The notes: generated from the sequence alone by a model not told the origin. Shown: positions 1 to 8,252, counted from the first letter of the stretch. The stretch: 64,000 bases of DNA from Paraburkholderia dioscoreae (GCF_902459535.1 NZ_LR699554.1:62001-126000), one strand, 5' to 3'. Program-made: numbers and translations.

Positions 1-984
1 CGTATTCAGCGAAGCCAGCAGTGCGCCGGCCACCGCAGCCTTGGTGCCGATCGCGAAGCGTTCGCGCACGCGGTTGAACGCCGTGATGACGACCATGACG
101 ATACCGAGGAGCAGTGCGCCTTCCACGGCCCAGATTGCGACTACGGCCTTGATGGTCGTGGTGACCGGTGCGTGGATGCCCGGCAGGATGTCCGGCGCAA
201 TGGTGTACGACGCGCCGTACCAGTTCGGAATCCAGCGGGTCAGCAGGAAGTTCGCGACGCCGACCAGAACCAGCGGCGCAACCGCCAGCAACGGATGCGG
301 CAGTTGCTTCGATTCCACGCGCTCCGGCTCGTTGACCAGATCCGTGCCGTAACCTTCGCCGGTCGCCATCGCCGAGCGGCGGCGCCATTCCAGGTACGTA
401 AGTCCGACCACGATGATGAACAGCGAGCCGATCACGCCGAGCGCGGGCGCGGCCCACGAGGTCGTCTTGAAGAAGGTGGTCGGGATGATGTTCTGGATCT
501 GCGGCGTGCCGGGCAGCGAATCCATTGTGAACGAGAACGCACCGAGAGCGATTGCGCCGGGCATCAGGCGCTTCGGAATATTGCTTTGACGGTACAGCTC
601 GGCCGCGAACGGATAGACCGCGAACACCACCACGAACAGCGAGACGCCGCCGTAGGTGAGCAGCGCGCACACCGCAACGATCACCGCATTGGCACGCGAG
701 CGGCCGATATAGCGGATCGCGGCGGCCACGATCGATTCCGAGAAGCCCGACAGTTCGATGACCTTGCCGAACACGGCGCCTAACAGGAACACCGGGAAAT
801 AGAGCTTCACGAAGCCGACCATCTTATCCATGAAGATGCCGGTGAAAACGGGCGCGACGGCGGCCGGATCGGTCAACAGAACGGCGCCGAGCGCGGCGAC
901 AGGCGCAAATAGAATGACGCTGTAGCCGCGGTATGCGGCAAACATCAGAAACGCCAGTGCGGCGAGGACGATGACAAAGGACAT
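1..984 (-). CDS. GntP-family permease, partial (C-terminus outside window)
   Basis: I translated the reverse strand from an ATG at 984; the frame stays open for 328 codons to the window edge, so the C-terminus is missing. The protein starts MSFVIVLAALAFLMF and is a chain of hydrophobic segments. It carries the stretch SFTMDSLPGTPQIQNIIPT, characteristic of GntP/CitMHS-type carboxylate:proton symporters of the inner membrane. A Shine-Dalgarno GGAG lies about six bases before the ATG. The gene diverges from a sigma-54 activator (1298-2773) and has a -24/-12 promoter at 1055-1070, so it is probably induced by that activator. The substrate, probably an organic acid such as a sugar acid or hydroxy acid, cannot be read from the sequence. 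No long plus-strand ORF competes here convincingly. Confidence 0.85.
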   Translation of the reverse strand, partial: MSFVIVLAALAFLMFAAYRGYSVILFAPVAALGAVLLTDPAAVAPVFTGIFMDKMVGFVKLYFPVFLLGAVFGKVIELSGFSESIVAAAIRYIGRSRANAVIVAVCALLTYGGVSLFVVVFAVYPFAAELYRQSNIPKRLMPGAIALGAFSFTMDSLPGTPQIQNIIPTTFFKTTSWAAPALGVIGSLFIIVVGLTYLEWRRRSAMATGEGYGTDLVNEPERVESKQLPHPLLAVAPLVLVGVANFLLTRWIPNWYGASYTIAPDILPGIHAPVTTTIKAVVAIWAVEGALLLGIVMVVITAFNRVRERFAIGTKAAVAGALLASLNT

Positions 985-1054
985 TGAGTCTCCAAAAGCT
1001 TGGTTGTTCTACATGGTCGCCGTCCCGAGGATGCGACGGCACGGCGCCGGCAAA

Positions 1055-1070
1055 TGCAGGTTCCGTGCCA
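1055..1070 (-). promoter_or_regulatory. Sigma-54 (-24/-12) promoter of the GntP-type permease
   Basis: Read on the minus strand this is TGGCACGGAACCTGCA. The RpoN consensus is TGGCACG-N4-TTGC(A/T). The -24 half is perfect, the spacing is exact, and the -12 half has one mismatch (CTGCA for TTGCA). It points toward the permease start about 70 bases downstream, and the divergent gene encodes a sigma-54 activator, which strongly supports function. Confidence 0.8.
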
Positions 1071-1144
1071 CGCACGCGACAACGGCCGGCCGCCTGATTG
1101 CGCGGGCCCGAAGCTCGAAACGTGATGCGGCCGATTGTACCCAA

Positions 1145-1263
1145 ACGTCTCCAGAACGGGACGTAAATCAGCTGAACATAGGCCAAACCAAGGTAAAACC
1201 CTTATGCCATAGGCTTGCTGGTGATCTCGCCGATGAGATAAGCTGTGTCTACGAAATGAGACA
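1145..1263. promoter_or_regulatory. Candidate enhancer sites for the sigma-54 activator
   Basis: Two dyads lie upstream of the -24/-12 promoter at distances usual for enhancer sites. ACGTC (1145-1149) pairs with GACGT (1160-1164), and TGTCT (1246-1250) pairs with AGACA (1259-1263). They sit roughly 75-95 and 175-195 bases upstream of the -24 element and just ahead of the activator gene, so they could also mediate autoregulation. This is inferred from symmetry and position only. Confidence 0.35.
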
Positions 1264-1297
1264 AACATAATAAAACGTAGCCGGAGACAGCGACAGC

Positions 1298-2773
1298 ATG
1301 ATGAACGACTGGGCGGGCCTGCCTGCCACTTACGGCGACGTATTGCGCCGGGCGATGGATTCGCTCTTCCGCACATTCGAAAATTTCAGCGAAGGCACGT
1401 TTATCGTCGACGCCGACGCGCGCGTGGTCTGGATCAACAAGCGCTATGCGGCGCGCTTCGGTTTTTCGGACCCGGAGCAGGCCATTGGCCGCGATTGCGA
1501 GGCCGTGATTCCCAACAGCCTGATGCGCGAGGTCGTGAAGACCGGCAAACCGATTCTGCTCGATATTCTGGAAACGGACCGCGAACCGCTCGTCGTGACG
1601 CGTCTGCCGCTGAAGGACGACGCGGGCGCCACGGTCGGCGCCGTCGGGTTCGCGCTCTTCGATGAATTGAAGGCGCTCACGCCGCTCTTTTCCCACTACT
1701 CGCGCGTGCAGGAAGAGTTGATTGCGACGCGCCAGTCGCTCGCGCAGGCGCGGCGGGCCAAATATACGTTCGGCAGTTTTGTCGGCACGAGCGCGGCCAG
1801 TCTCGAAGTGAAGCGCCAGGCGCGCCGCGCGGCGCAACTCGAATCGCCGGTGCTGCTGCTCGGCGAAACCGGCACCGGCAAGGAGCTGCTCGCGCATGCC
1901 ATCCACGGCGGCTCGGCGCGCGCGAATCAGCCGCTGGTGACGGTCAACGTCGCGGCGATTCCCGATACCTTGCTCGAAGTCGAATTCTTCGGCGCCGCGC
2001 CCGGCGCGTACACAGGCGCGGACCGCAAAGGGCGCGTCGGCAAATTCGAACTTGCGAACGGCGGTACGCTGTTTCTCGACGAAATCGGCGACATGCCGCT
2101 GCCTTTGCAAGGCAAGCTGCTGCGGGTGCTGCAGGACAAGGAGTTCGAGCCGCTAGGCTCGAACCGGATCGTGCGCGCGGATGTGCGGATCATCGCGGCA
2201 ACCTCGGCTGATCTGCCTGCGCTGGTCGCGGCGGGGCGCTTTCGCGCGGATCTGTTCTACCGGCTGAACGTGCTGGCTATTCACGCGCCCCCCTTGCGCG
2301 AGCGGACGTCCGATATCGAAGCGCTTGCCTATGCGATGCTCGAAGATCTGTCGACGCAGGCAAGTGGCGCCAGTCACTTCGAATTGCAGGACGACGCGTT
2401 GCGGCTGCTGTGTTCGTATGGGTGGCCGGGCAACGTGCGCGAATTGCGCAACACGCTGGAGCGCGCCGTGATGCTTTCCGACAGCGAGCGGATCGACGGG
2501 CGGGCACTGGCGCCGTTTATCGGCTCGGCGCATGGCGGCGGGCATCGTCGTCAGGCGGCACCCGATGTGCTATCCCCGGCGCGAGCCCCCGATGCGCAAG
2601 CCGGCGCGCCTGAACCAGCCTCGTGGAGCGACGCGATGGCGGCTTTCGAGAAGCGTTTCCTGACCGACGCCTTACGCGCCAACGGCGGTCGCGTGATCGA
2701 GACGGCCAGCCAGATCGGCATGGGCCGTGCCACCCTCTATAAGAAGATCGCGGCATACGGCATCGGCGTTTGA
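1298..2773 (+). CDS. PAS-domain sigma-54-dependent transcriptional activator
   Basis: The 491-aa protein has three parts. An N-terminal PAS sensor (about residues 20-120, motif TFIVDADARVVWINKRY) is followed by a central AAA+ sigma-54 interaction domain and a C-terminal Fis-type helix-turn-helix (about 445-488, ending SQIGMGRATLYKKI). Walker A GETGTGKE starts near residue 189. The sigma-54 contact loop reads GAYTGA instead of the usual GAFTGA, a conservative and common variant. Walker B is GGTLFLDEIGDM. There is no receiver domain, so activity is probably set by ligand binding to PAS. Its likely target is the divergent GntP-type permease with its -24/-12 promoter. The start follows GGAGAC, with a second ATG one codon later. 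Confidence 0.92.
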   Translation: MMNDWAGLPATYGDVLRRAMDSLFRTFENFSEGTFIVDADARVVWINKRYAARFGFSDPEQAIGRDCEAVIPNSLMREVVKTGKPILLDILETDREPLVVTRLPLKDDAGATVGAVGFALFDELKALTPLFSHYSRVQEELIATRQSLAQARRAKYTFGSFVGTSAASLEVKRQARRAAQLESPVLLLGETGTGKELLAHAIHGGSARANQPLVTVNVAAIPDTLLEVEFFGAAPGAYTGADRKGRVGKFELANGGTLFLDEIGDMPLPLQGKLLRVLQDKEFEPLGSNRIVRADVRIIAATSADLPALVAAGRFRADLFYRLNVLAIHAPPLRERTSDIEALAYAMLEDLSTQASGASHFELQDDALRLLCSYGWPGNVRELRNTLERAVMLSDSERIDGRALAPFIGSAHGGGHRRQAAPDVLSPARAPDAQAGAPEPASWSDAMAAFEKRFLTDALRANGGRVIETASQIGMGRATLYKKIAAYGIGV

Positions 2774-2860
2774 CCCCGTTCGGCGACGTCGAGTGACGCA
2801 GCGTAATTGCCGCGTGGCACAATCGCGTGATCGAAAAACAAGATGTGATCGGGGTTTCAG

Positions 2861-3121
2861 ATGAAACGCAGTCTTTCCTCCTTCGCGCGCCGGGCCTGCG
2901 CCACGCTGGCGATCGGCGCCGTGGTCGCGCTGGGCGCTTGCAGCAGTAGCGCGCCGTTGTTCCTGTCGGACGGCCGCGCCACGACGCTGGTGCAATGCCC
3001 GGCCGGTTCCGACTCCTGCTCGCAGCAGGCCAACGCGAGCTGCGGCGGCGCATTCGACGTCGTGCGCCAGTCGACCGAAAACGGCACGCTCAACCTGATT
3101 TACGCCTGCCGGGCGAAATAA
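2861..3121 (+). CDS. Small secreted lipoprotein
   Basis: An 86-aa protein with a basic N-terminus (MKRS...RR), a hydrophobic core and a lipobox VALGAC, placing the acylated cysteine at residue 27. The mature part is about 60 residues and contains four cysteines (CPAGSDSC, ASC, YAC) that could form disulfides in the periplasm. I do not recognise a family with a known function. It stands alone between the sigma-54 activator and a 520-base non-coding stretch, and a GC-rich hairpin follows the stop. The lipobox and signal peptide are directly visible; the role is unknown. Confidence 0.75.
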   Translation: MKRSLSSFARRACATLAIGAVVALGACSSSAPLFLSDGRATTLVQCPAGSDSCSQQANASCGGAFDVVRQSTENGTLNLIYACRAK

Positions 3122-3127
3122 CGGGCT

Positions 3128-3151
3128 GCGCCGGCCGCGCAAGGCCGGCGC
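3128..3151 (+). terminator. Hairpin after the small lipoprotein gene
   Basis: GCGCCGGCC and GGCCGGCGC form a perfect 9-bp stem with a 6-base loop, seven bases after the stop codon. There is no run of T after it, so it is either a weak terminator or a 3'-end stabilising hairpin. Confidence 0.45.
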
Positions 3152-3642
3152 GTTATGCATCTCAGGCATTCCTTCGTTCAGCCCGCTGCTCGCTCGAATA
3201 CGCTGGCGGGCGTCTCCATCACGCCGTCGATTTCACCCGCGACCGCCAAACGGGCTCATTCACGCTTCAAGGTCGGGTCGATAAACGCATGGCGGTCATA
3301 AAGATGTGCGTCTAATGCAGGTTTGGCTCCGAACTTTTATGCGTAATGAGTTTTAATGACGCGCTTCATATTATTTCCTGCGTGCGGGCATAATCGAAAA
3401 CCTCCGCTTTTCACCATTAAGCGAAGTCGGTGCGGAACCTAACGGAACGCGAAGTTTGGTGGCAGTATGCTTTTCTCACGCGCTCGGGATTCAAGCGGCA
3501 AGCAGGTTTTGCCGGCTCAGAGTTTACGCAAAGGGAATTCAGGAAGGATTTTCCGTTTCAGATAAGAAAGAGACCGATGCGGCACGTTTCATGCTTCGAT
3601 TTACGCATTGAAAATAGTTCAACGAGTAATACGGGGAAAGCA
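3152..3642. other. Non-coding stretch, no gene recognised
   Basis: About 490 bases with lower GC in the second half. An open frame runs through from 3430 into the small gene at 3643, but it has no ribosome binding site and no recognisable protein before residue 72 of that frame. I treat it as leader DNA that probably carries the promoter of the 3643 gene. Confidence 0.5.
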
Positions 3643-3846
3643 ATGAATCATCACCAACTCGAAAAAGATATTGAACATCTTGAACACGTAATCTCGCATA
3701 TCTCCGCTGAAGACCGCATCCCGCTGTCGTATTGGCGCAGCCGCATTGATTCCGTTTCCGGCGCGGTGCGGGTGCCGGCGCAGGCGAGCCGCGTCAAGCG
3801 GCTCAACGCCGCGCTTTCGGCGCTGGAGGAGCGGCAAAAAGGTTGA
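3643..3846 (+). CDS. Small charged protein of unknown function
   Basis: A 67-aa product (MNHHQLEKDIEHLEHV...). It is rich in charged residues and likely helical at both ends (LEKDIEHLEHVISHI; LNAALSALEERQ), with no signal peptide or membrane segment. I chose the ATG at 3643 because GGGGAAAG lies at the right distance before it; the longer open frame upstream has no such signal. It ends four bases inside a TTG of the following open frame, so it may be co-transcribed with the serine hydrolase. No function can be assigned. Confidence 0.65.
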   Translation: MNHHQLEKDIEHLEHVISHISAEDRIPLSYWRSRIDSVSGAVRVPAQASRVKRLNAALSALEERQKG

Positions 3847-3926
3847 ACGCCCGTGACGGTCGACGGCTGCGATGGTTTCTTCGATCGGGTAGCATGTGCA
3901 GCAAAATTCCACCGATCGGGACAAAC

Positions 3927-5126
3927 ATGCAACCAGCAGGACTCTCCGCGTCTGGGCTGACGGCGCTGACCAACGCCATGCAAGGCTACGTGGAGCGCGG
4001 TGAAGTTGCGGGGGTGGTCGCGATGGTCTGGCGGCGCGGCGAGATTGGCTACTTCGAGCCGCTTGGTTTGCGAGATGAAGCCGCGCAGTTGCCGATGGAG
4101 CGCGACACTCTGTTCCGCATTGCCTCCATGACCAAGCCGGTGACGAGCGCCGCGATCCTGATGCTGATCGAAGAGGATCGGCTCGCACTCGACACGCCGG
4201 TCTCCCTCTGGTTGCCGGAACTGTCCGCGCCGCGTGTGCTGCGCGATCCCACCGGCCCGCTGGACCAGACCGATCCGGCCAGAGCGTCGCTCACCGTGCT
4301 GGATCTGCTGACCCACCGCGCCGGTTTCGCCTATCATTTCACGGCGACCGGGCCGCTCTCGGAAGCTTACGCTGCTGCTTTCAACGGTTTCGAAGCGCAT
4401 ATGGACGGCAACGCCTGGCTCGCCCGCATCGCGGATTTGCCGCTGATGTTTCAGCCCGGCTCCCGCTGGCACTACGGCATCGCGACCGATGTGCTCGGCG
4501 TGCTGATCGAACGCGTGAGCGGCATGCCGCTCGGCGAGTTTTTCCGGACCCGGATTTTCGAGCCGCTTGGTATGCGCGACACCGCTTTCTGGGTGCCCGA
4601 CGCACAACTTACCCGACTGGCCACCGCCTATGGCGTGGAACCGGGCACGCGGCGGCGGGTGGTCGAAGATCACCCGTCGTCGAGCCGATGGGCGAATCCG
4701 GACCGATTCCAGAGCGGCGGCGGCGGCCTGATTTCGACCGCGCAGGACTATCTGCAATTCGCGCAACTGCTGCTCGGGCGCGGGCGGGTCGGCGTGACGC
4801 GTTTGCTGTCGCATCGCTCCGTCGACCTGATGCGCTCCAATTTTCTGACGCGCGACCAACGCCGCGTGCCGGCCTTCGGGCATGTGCAGTGGGCAGGGCA
4901 GGGGTTCGGCCTCGGCTTGTCCATCGTCGACGACCCGGCGCAGCAGTTGCCGCTCGGCTATCGCTCGGTGGGTTCGTTCGGCTGGCCGGGCGCATATGGC
5001 ACGAGCTGGTTCGCCGATCCTGTGGAAGACCTGATTGGCCTGATGCTGATTCAGCGGCGCTCCATCGAACCGTTTCCTATGGCAGTCGACTTCGAACGCC
5101 GCGTGTACGATGCAATTGACGATTGA
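3927..5126 (+). CDS. Serine hydrolase of the class C beta-lactamase family (EstB-like)
   Basis: The product is 399 aa from the ATG at 3927; the open frame extends further to a TTG at 3843, and the upstream ATG at 3894 is also possible. The nucleophile motif SMTK (S67-x-x-K70) sits in the context FRIASMTKPVTSAA, and a Tyr motif HYGIATDVLG follows near residue 183. A Gly-rich C-terminal segment HVQWAGQGFGLG fits the third motif. No signal peptide is visible, so it is probably cytosolic, as for many EstB-type esterases and transesterases. The physiological substrate is unknown. Real resistance to beta-lactams should not be assumed from the family name. Confidence 0.88.
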   Translation: MQPAGLSASGLTALTNAMQGYVERGEVAGVVAMVWRRGEIGYFEPLGLRDEAAQLPMERDTLFRIASMTKPVTSAAILMLIEEDRLALDTPVSLWLPELSAPRVLRDPTGPLDQTDPARASLTVLDLLTHRAGFAYHFTATGPLSEAYAAAFNGFEAHMDGNAWLARIADLPLMFQPGSRWHYGIATDVLGVLIERVSGMPLGEFFRTRIFEPLGMRDTAFWVPDAQLTRLATAYGVEPGTRRRVVEDHPSSSRWANPDRFQSGGGGLISTAQDYLQFAQLLLGRGRVGVTRLLSHRSVDLMRSNFLTRDQRRVPAFGHVQWAGQGFGLGLSIVDDPAQQLPLGYRSVGSFGWPGAYGTSWFADPVEDLIGLMLIQRRSIEPFPMAVDFERRVYDAIDD

Positions 5127-5263
5127 GTGAACCGGCTGCGTCAGGGCAGGCGTCTTTTAGATGCGTTACCCGCGCGCGGTGTCGGGCCTCTCTATCCGGC
5201 AATTTATTCGTCTGATAGTGTCCGCACTTCAGTTTTATCGTCCAAACGATCGGAGCACCCGTC

Positions 5264-5554
5264 ATGGCCTCGTACAAGCAGTTGACTGCCCAGCTCGAAA
5301 AACTCCACAAGGAAGTCGCGGCTGCGCGTGAGAAGGAAATTGCGCAGGCGATCGCCGAGATCAAACAGAAGGTTGCCGAATACGACCTGACTGCCGAAGA
5401 GCTGGGTTTTACGAGCAGGCGCACCGTGGGCCGTAAAACGGCTTCGGTTGCCAAGTATCGCAATCCGAAAACCGGCGAGACGTGGAGTGGCCGCGGCCGC
5501 TCGCCTGCATGGCTCGCGGGCAAGAATCGCGAGCGCTTTCTGATCGAAGTCTGA
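5264..5554 (+). CDS. H-NS-family nucleoid-associated protein
   Basis: A 96-aa protein. The N-terminal half (about 1-55) is a helical oligomerisation region (LTAQLEKLHKEVAAAREKE). The C-terminal part carries the H-NS DNA-minor-groove motif KYRNPKTGETWSGRGRSPAWL (core TWSGRGR, about residues 76-82). Length and architecture match Burkholderia H-NS paralogues such as BpH3. It has its own GGAG ribosome binding site. It lies at the edge of the accessory zone with fimbrial genes and decayed genes. H-NS proteins commonly silence such transferred loci, but a link here is only inference. Confidence 0.93.
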   Translation: MASYKQLTAQLEKLHKEVAAAREKEIAQAIAEIKQKVAEYDLTAEELGFTSRRTVGRKTASVAKYRNPKTGETWSGRGRSPAWLAGKNRERFLIEV

Positions 5555-5636
5555 GGCGCGTCAGTGCACGCCTTGCCTGCCCGTCGTGCACCGGACTGTC
5601 TGAAGTGATGTCCCGTGCGGGTTTTCTCGCACCGTC

Positions 5637-5663
5637 GCACGGTTCCCGAAAACGCTCACCTTT
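5637..5663 (+). repeat. Imperfect direct repeat, copy 1
   Basis: A 27-base element with core TCCCGAAAACGCTCACCTTT (5644-5663), matching 24 of 27 positions with the copy at 5988-6014, 351 bases downstream. It may be a trace of duplication or a degenerate binding site. Confidence 0.45.
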
Positions 5664-5987
5664 CGCGTGAGCCTGGCCCGTGAGCTTGTGGGTCCGCATG
5701 CGCGAACTGCGGCGGGCCAGTTTGGTTCGGTGAGCCTGGTTTCGCCGGAACGCGTACCTTGCGGCTAGCTTGCCGCTGGCAGGCCGCAGTCACTGGCCCA
5801 TTTCTCTGAAACCCTCGCCAGCCTTTGCTGGCGGGCATTCCCAGGCTCTGCGAAGAATCGCAGGGGCTAACGCTCGAGACTTTTCCGGTTGCGCCTGCCG
5901 TGTTGAGCGCTGTGCGGAATTTCACTGCGCAGGTGCGCGACCGATCGTCCGCAAGCTCACCTTTTGACGCAATTCAAGGGCGCATCG

Positions 5988-6014
5988 GCACGAGTCCCGA
6001 AAACCCTCACCTTT
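5988..6014 (+). repeat. Imperfect direct repeat, copy 2
   Basis: Core TCCCGAAAACCCTCACCTTT (5995-6014), differing from copy 1 at one core position and two flanking positions. A weaker third echo (GCAAGCTCACCTTTT) lies near 5951-5965. Confidence 0.45.
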
Positions 6015-6161
6015 GTGCTCTCCCACACCTGCAGGCTACTGCGCTCGGGACTAACCGGGAGTTGAGTTCCCCTCATACCCCGGATCAAAACTCATCGATA
6101 CATGGTCGCGGATGCCGAACGTCACAATCGGTCATCCCCTCAACCCCGACGGAAAGACCAT

Positions 6162-6395
6162 GAGCGCATCGACGGCCAAACTACTCTTTATCGGCGAAGG
6201 ATTCGAAGGCCCGGCGTTCACGTCCGCGCTGACGCAAGCGGTGCGCAAGTTGCGCGTGGCAACGCGTTGCAAGGCGAGGTCGAACAAGGTCCGCTGATCA
6301 ATCAGGCTGCGCGGAAGAAAGTCGAAACGCATGTTGCCGACGCATTGCAAAGGGCGCGAGGATTTTGACCGGCGGCAAGCCGCGCACGGCCCCAT
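6162..6395 (+). pseudogene. Remnant of a succinate-semialdehyde-type aldehyde dehydrogenase
   Basis: Three reading frames together spell a piece of an NAD(P)-dependent aldehyde dehydrogenase. The first gives ALTQAVRKLRV, the second GNALQGEVEQGPLIN followed by KVETHVADALQRAR, and the third ILTGGKPRT. This is the order of the region before the catalytic cysteine in GabD-like enzymes (typically KVGNG...GPLIN...KVE.HI.DA...G..LTGG). A single missing G near 6259 would restore the first junction. The N-terminal half, the catalytic Cys/Glu and the C-terminus are gone. It runs directly into an MFS remnant. The identity rests on my recognition of these motifs, not a search. Confidence 0.7.
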
Positions 6396-6791
6396 TTCTC
6401 TCGACGACGTTCCGTTGAACGCGTTTCACGTCAAGATCGCCGGGCTGACGTTCGGTGCGCACCTTACCGAAGGTTTCGCGCTCGGCCCGATCGGTTACGC
6501 GTTCGTATCGATGGATCGGCAGTTCCGCGTTGCTGGGTATTTTCTTCGGCAGGGTGGTATTCGGCTGGCTATCGGATCGCTTGGGACGACAAAAGATCTT
6601 TCTGCTCTGTTTTCTGATCATCACCGCAGCCGCGTTAGCGCAGTTTTATGTGCGCTCGCCGCTGGAATTGTGCCTGCTGCGCTGTCGGGACTTTCCTGTT
6701 GCCGCCCGGCATCGTGCATCTCGGTTTCCCCATCACGATGATGGTGCTTGCAGCGGTGTTGCGGATCGGCATGTTGGTGTCGATCGCGTGA
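6385..6791 (+). pseudogene. Remnant of an MFS transporter: N-terminal and C-terminal pieces fused
   Basis: The frame containing ISLDDVPLNAFHVKIAGLTF reads like the start of a metabolite:H+ symporter of the MFS. It then shifts frame into GSSALLGIFFGRVVFGWLSDRLGRQK, the MFS signature between helices 2 and 3, and continues as a helix-4-like piece (CFLIITAAALAQFYV). A third frame then gives PPGIVHLGFPITMMVLAAVLRIG and ends SIA-stop, resembling the last helices of the same family. Everything between helix 4 and about helix 11 is missing. The missing middle appears to lie at 7951-8215, beyond a pilin gene. Confidence 0.7.
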
Positions 6792-7266
6792 GCGCCTGAA
6801 ACAAGTGTTTGACGCTTAACGAAGCTAGCGGCGCGCAGCGCGCTGGAACGCTACTGAACACTATAGAGACCTTGCTGCATTGGCAACGATACGGCAGATT
6901 TTTGTTTCGAACAGGCTGGTCGCTTTCGTGGACGCCGCATATTGCGCGGCGGATTGCCGCTCCCTGTTTATTTACCAAAAACCAGTTTGATCGATTCTGC
7001 GCGCGCTGATGGCTTACTCCACTGGGCTCACAGCGCGTCATCGGCCACCCGGCTTCCCCGTTCAATTCCTAAGAGAGGCGATTTGTCCCAGACAGTTTTT
7101 ACCTGGGAAAATCTATGATTGGTTTTCTTTTGAGTGATATCAAGATCGCTAGTGAAAACATTGCATATCTGGCTTGCAATATCGAGGCACTCGAGGTGAA
7201 CGACGGCCCCGCGTAACTCCGCGATCGCCGTTGAGTCTTTCAGTTTCGTCTTTAGGAATACAAGCA
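6792..7266. other. Upstream region of the first pilin gene
   Basis: About 475 bases with lower GC than the neighbouring genes and no recognisable coding. It holds the 17-base element at 7074-7090 that recurs ahead of the second pilin gene. No clear -35/-10 pair could be assigned with confidence. Confidence 0.4.
7074..7090 (+). repeat. Element shared by the two pilin upstream regions, copy 1
   Basis: AGAGGCGATTTGTCCCA, 193 bases before the first pilin ATG. The copy at 8236-8252 ahead of the second pilin gene differs at one position. Both are followed 60-90 bases later by AACATTGCAT (7157-7166 and 8276-8285). It could be an inherited piece of a duplicated pilin unit or a regulator site. Confidence 0.5.
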
Positions 7267-7827
7267 ATGAAATCCATGATCTCCTCAATCCTGATAGCTA
7301 CCGGCGGTGTGTTGAGTCTTGCGCCGGTTGGCGCCCATGCGGCTGACGGTACGATCAATTTCAGCGGCGCTGTGTTAGACACCACTTGCTCGATCAACGG
7401 CACGGCGAGTGGTACTTCCGCCAACCTGTCAGTCACGTTGCCGTCGGTTTCGGCCAGTGCGCTTACGACATCAGGCGCCGTGGCCGGTATATCGAACGCG
7501 GCGGATGTGAGACTTGTCTTGACGGGTTGCACTGGCGCGGCCACCAAGGCGATTGCGAACTTCGAGAATGGCCAGACGATCGACCAGTCAACGGGCCTTC
7601 TGGCGAACCAGGGCGGCACCGCGAAAAATGTGGAAGTTCAACTGCTCAACGAGCAAATGCAGCCGATCAATGTGCTGACGGGCACGAACAACGATATCGG
7701 CACGAACGGGGTGGCCATTGCCGGCGGGGCGGCAACGCTGCAGTATTACGCACGGTATTACGCGCTCGATGCCGCTCAGGCGGGTTCGGTCTATACGTCG
7801 ATTCAATACACGATCCAATATCAGTAA
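7267..7827 (+). CDS. Type 1-like fimbrial major pilin (paralogue 1)
   Basis: A 186-aa secreted subunit. A signal peptide (MKSMISSILIATGGVLSLAPVGAHA, cleavage after AHA) is followed by DGTINFSGAVLDTTCSINGT. The conserved pilin cysteines lie at TTCSI and TGCTG, and the C-terminal beta-zipper ends in YTIQYQ, as expected for a chaperone-usher pilin recognised by donor-strand exchange. It is closely similar along its whole length to the pilin at 8444-9004. It lies upstream of the chaperone-usher genes but is separated from them by decayed MFS DNA and a terminator-like hairpin, so it probably has its own promoter. AGGAA serves as ribosome binding site. Confidence 0.9.
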   Translation: MKSMISSILIATGGVLSLAPVGAHAADGTINFSGAVLDTTCSINGTASGTSANLSVTLPSVSASALTTSGAVAGISNAADVRLVLTGCTGAATKAIANFENGQTIDQSTGLLANQGGTAKNVEVQLLNEQMQPINVLTGTNNDIGTNGVAIAGGAATLQYYARYYALDAAQAGSVYTSIQYTIQYQ

Positions 7828-7950
7828 ACCCAGATAGAGGTGCTCCGCGCGGGTGTACTTTTTTGCTATCCGTTTGGAAATTGACGGGCGGAAGGCGTCT
7901 ATTCAAACCGGCTCTGATCCGCCGCATAAATTTTCAATTGCGCGCTCTTC

Positions 7951-8215
7951 GTGTGTCTCGTCATTTCTTGCTTCGCGGTTTATACGTTTTTGCCGACCCT
8001 TCTGAAGGCGATGGATCTTAACAGCGATTCGGGCGCGGATTTTCTGCTGAATGGGTTTCTCGTACCTGGCGCGTCGATCGACATCTGGTTGACCATCAAA
8101 TTGCCGCGTCGTGTATTCCTGATTAGTGCGTTCGCGATTTTCACGCTGAACATGTTGACGATCTCGAAGCTCGTCGGCGTGTCTCCACCAGAGCATGGAC
8201 GTATTTCTCGCGTGG
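7951..8215 (+). pseudogene. Remnant of an MFS transporter: middle segment
   Basis: The frame reads YTFLPTLLKAMDL, then LLNGFLV and IWLTIKLPRRVFLISAF, then SKLVGVSPPEHG. This matches in order the helix 7-10 region of metabolite:H+ symporters of the MFS, where a (A/V)YTFLP..LKAM segment is followed by LLNG, then (K)..RR.FLI and later SNLVGV.PAE. There is no start, no N-terminal half and no C-terminus. It looks like the segment missing from the fused remnant at 6385-6791, from which it is separated by an intact pilin gene. It is not expected to give a functional protein. Confidence 0.7.
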
Positions 8216-8235
8216 CAGATTGCCACATCTTGGAA

Positions 8236-8252
8236 AGAGGCGATTTGTCTCA
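8236..8252 (+). repeat. Element shared by the two pilin upstream regions, copy 2
   Basis: AGAGGCGATTTGTCTCA, 208 bases before the second pilin ATG; 16 of 17 bases match copy 1 at 7074-7090. Confidence 0.5.

Larger units (their letters stand above)
5555..6161. other. Non-coding or decayed stretch without recognisable genes
   Basis: About 600 bases between the H-NS gene and the aldehyde dehydrogenase remnant. Open frames here have no ribosome binding sites and no protein I recognise. It holds an imperfect 27-base direct repeat (see the repeat entries) and a 7-bp hairpin GTGCACG/CGTGCAC (5564-5591) just after the H-NS stop. Confidence 0.5.

Noticed and set aside
3430..3642. Upstream extension of the small gene at 3643
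   Set aside because: The added 71 codons have no ribosome binding site and no protein-like pattern, whereas the ATG at 3643 does.
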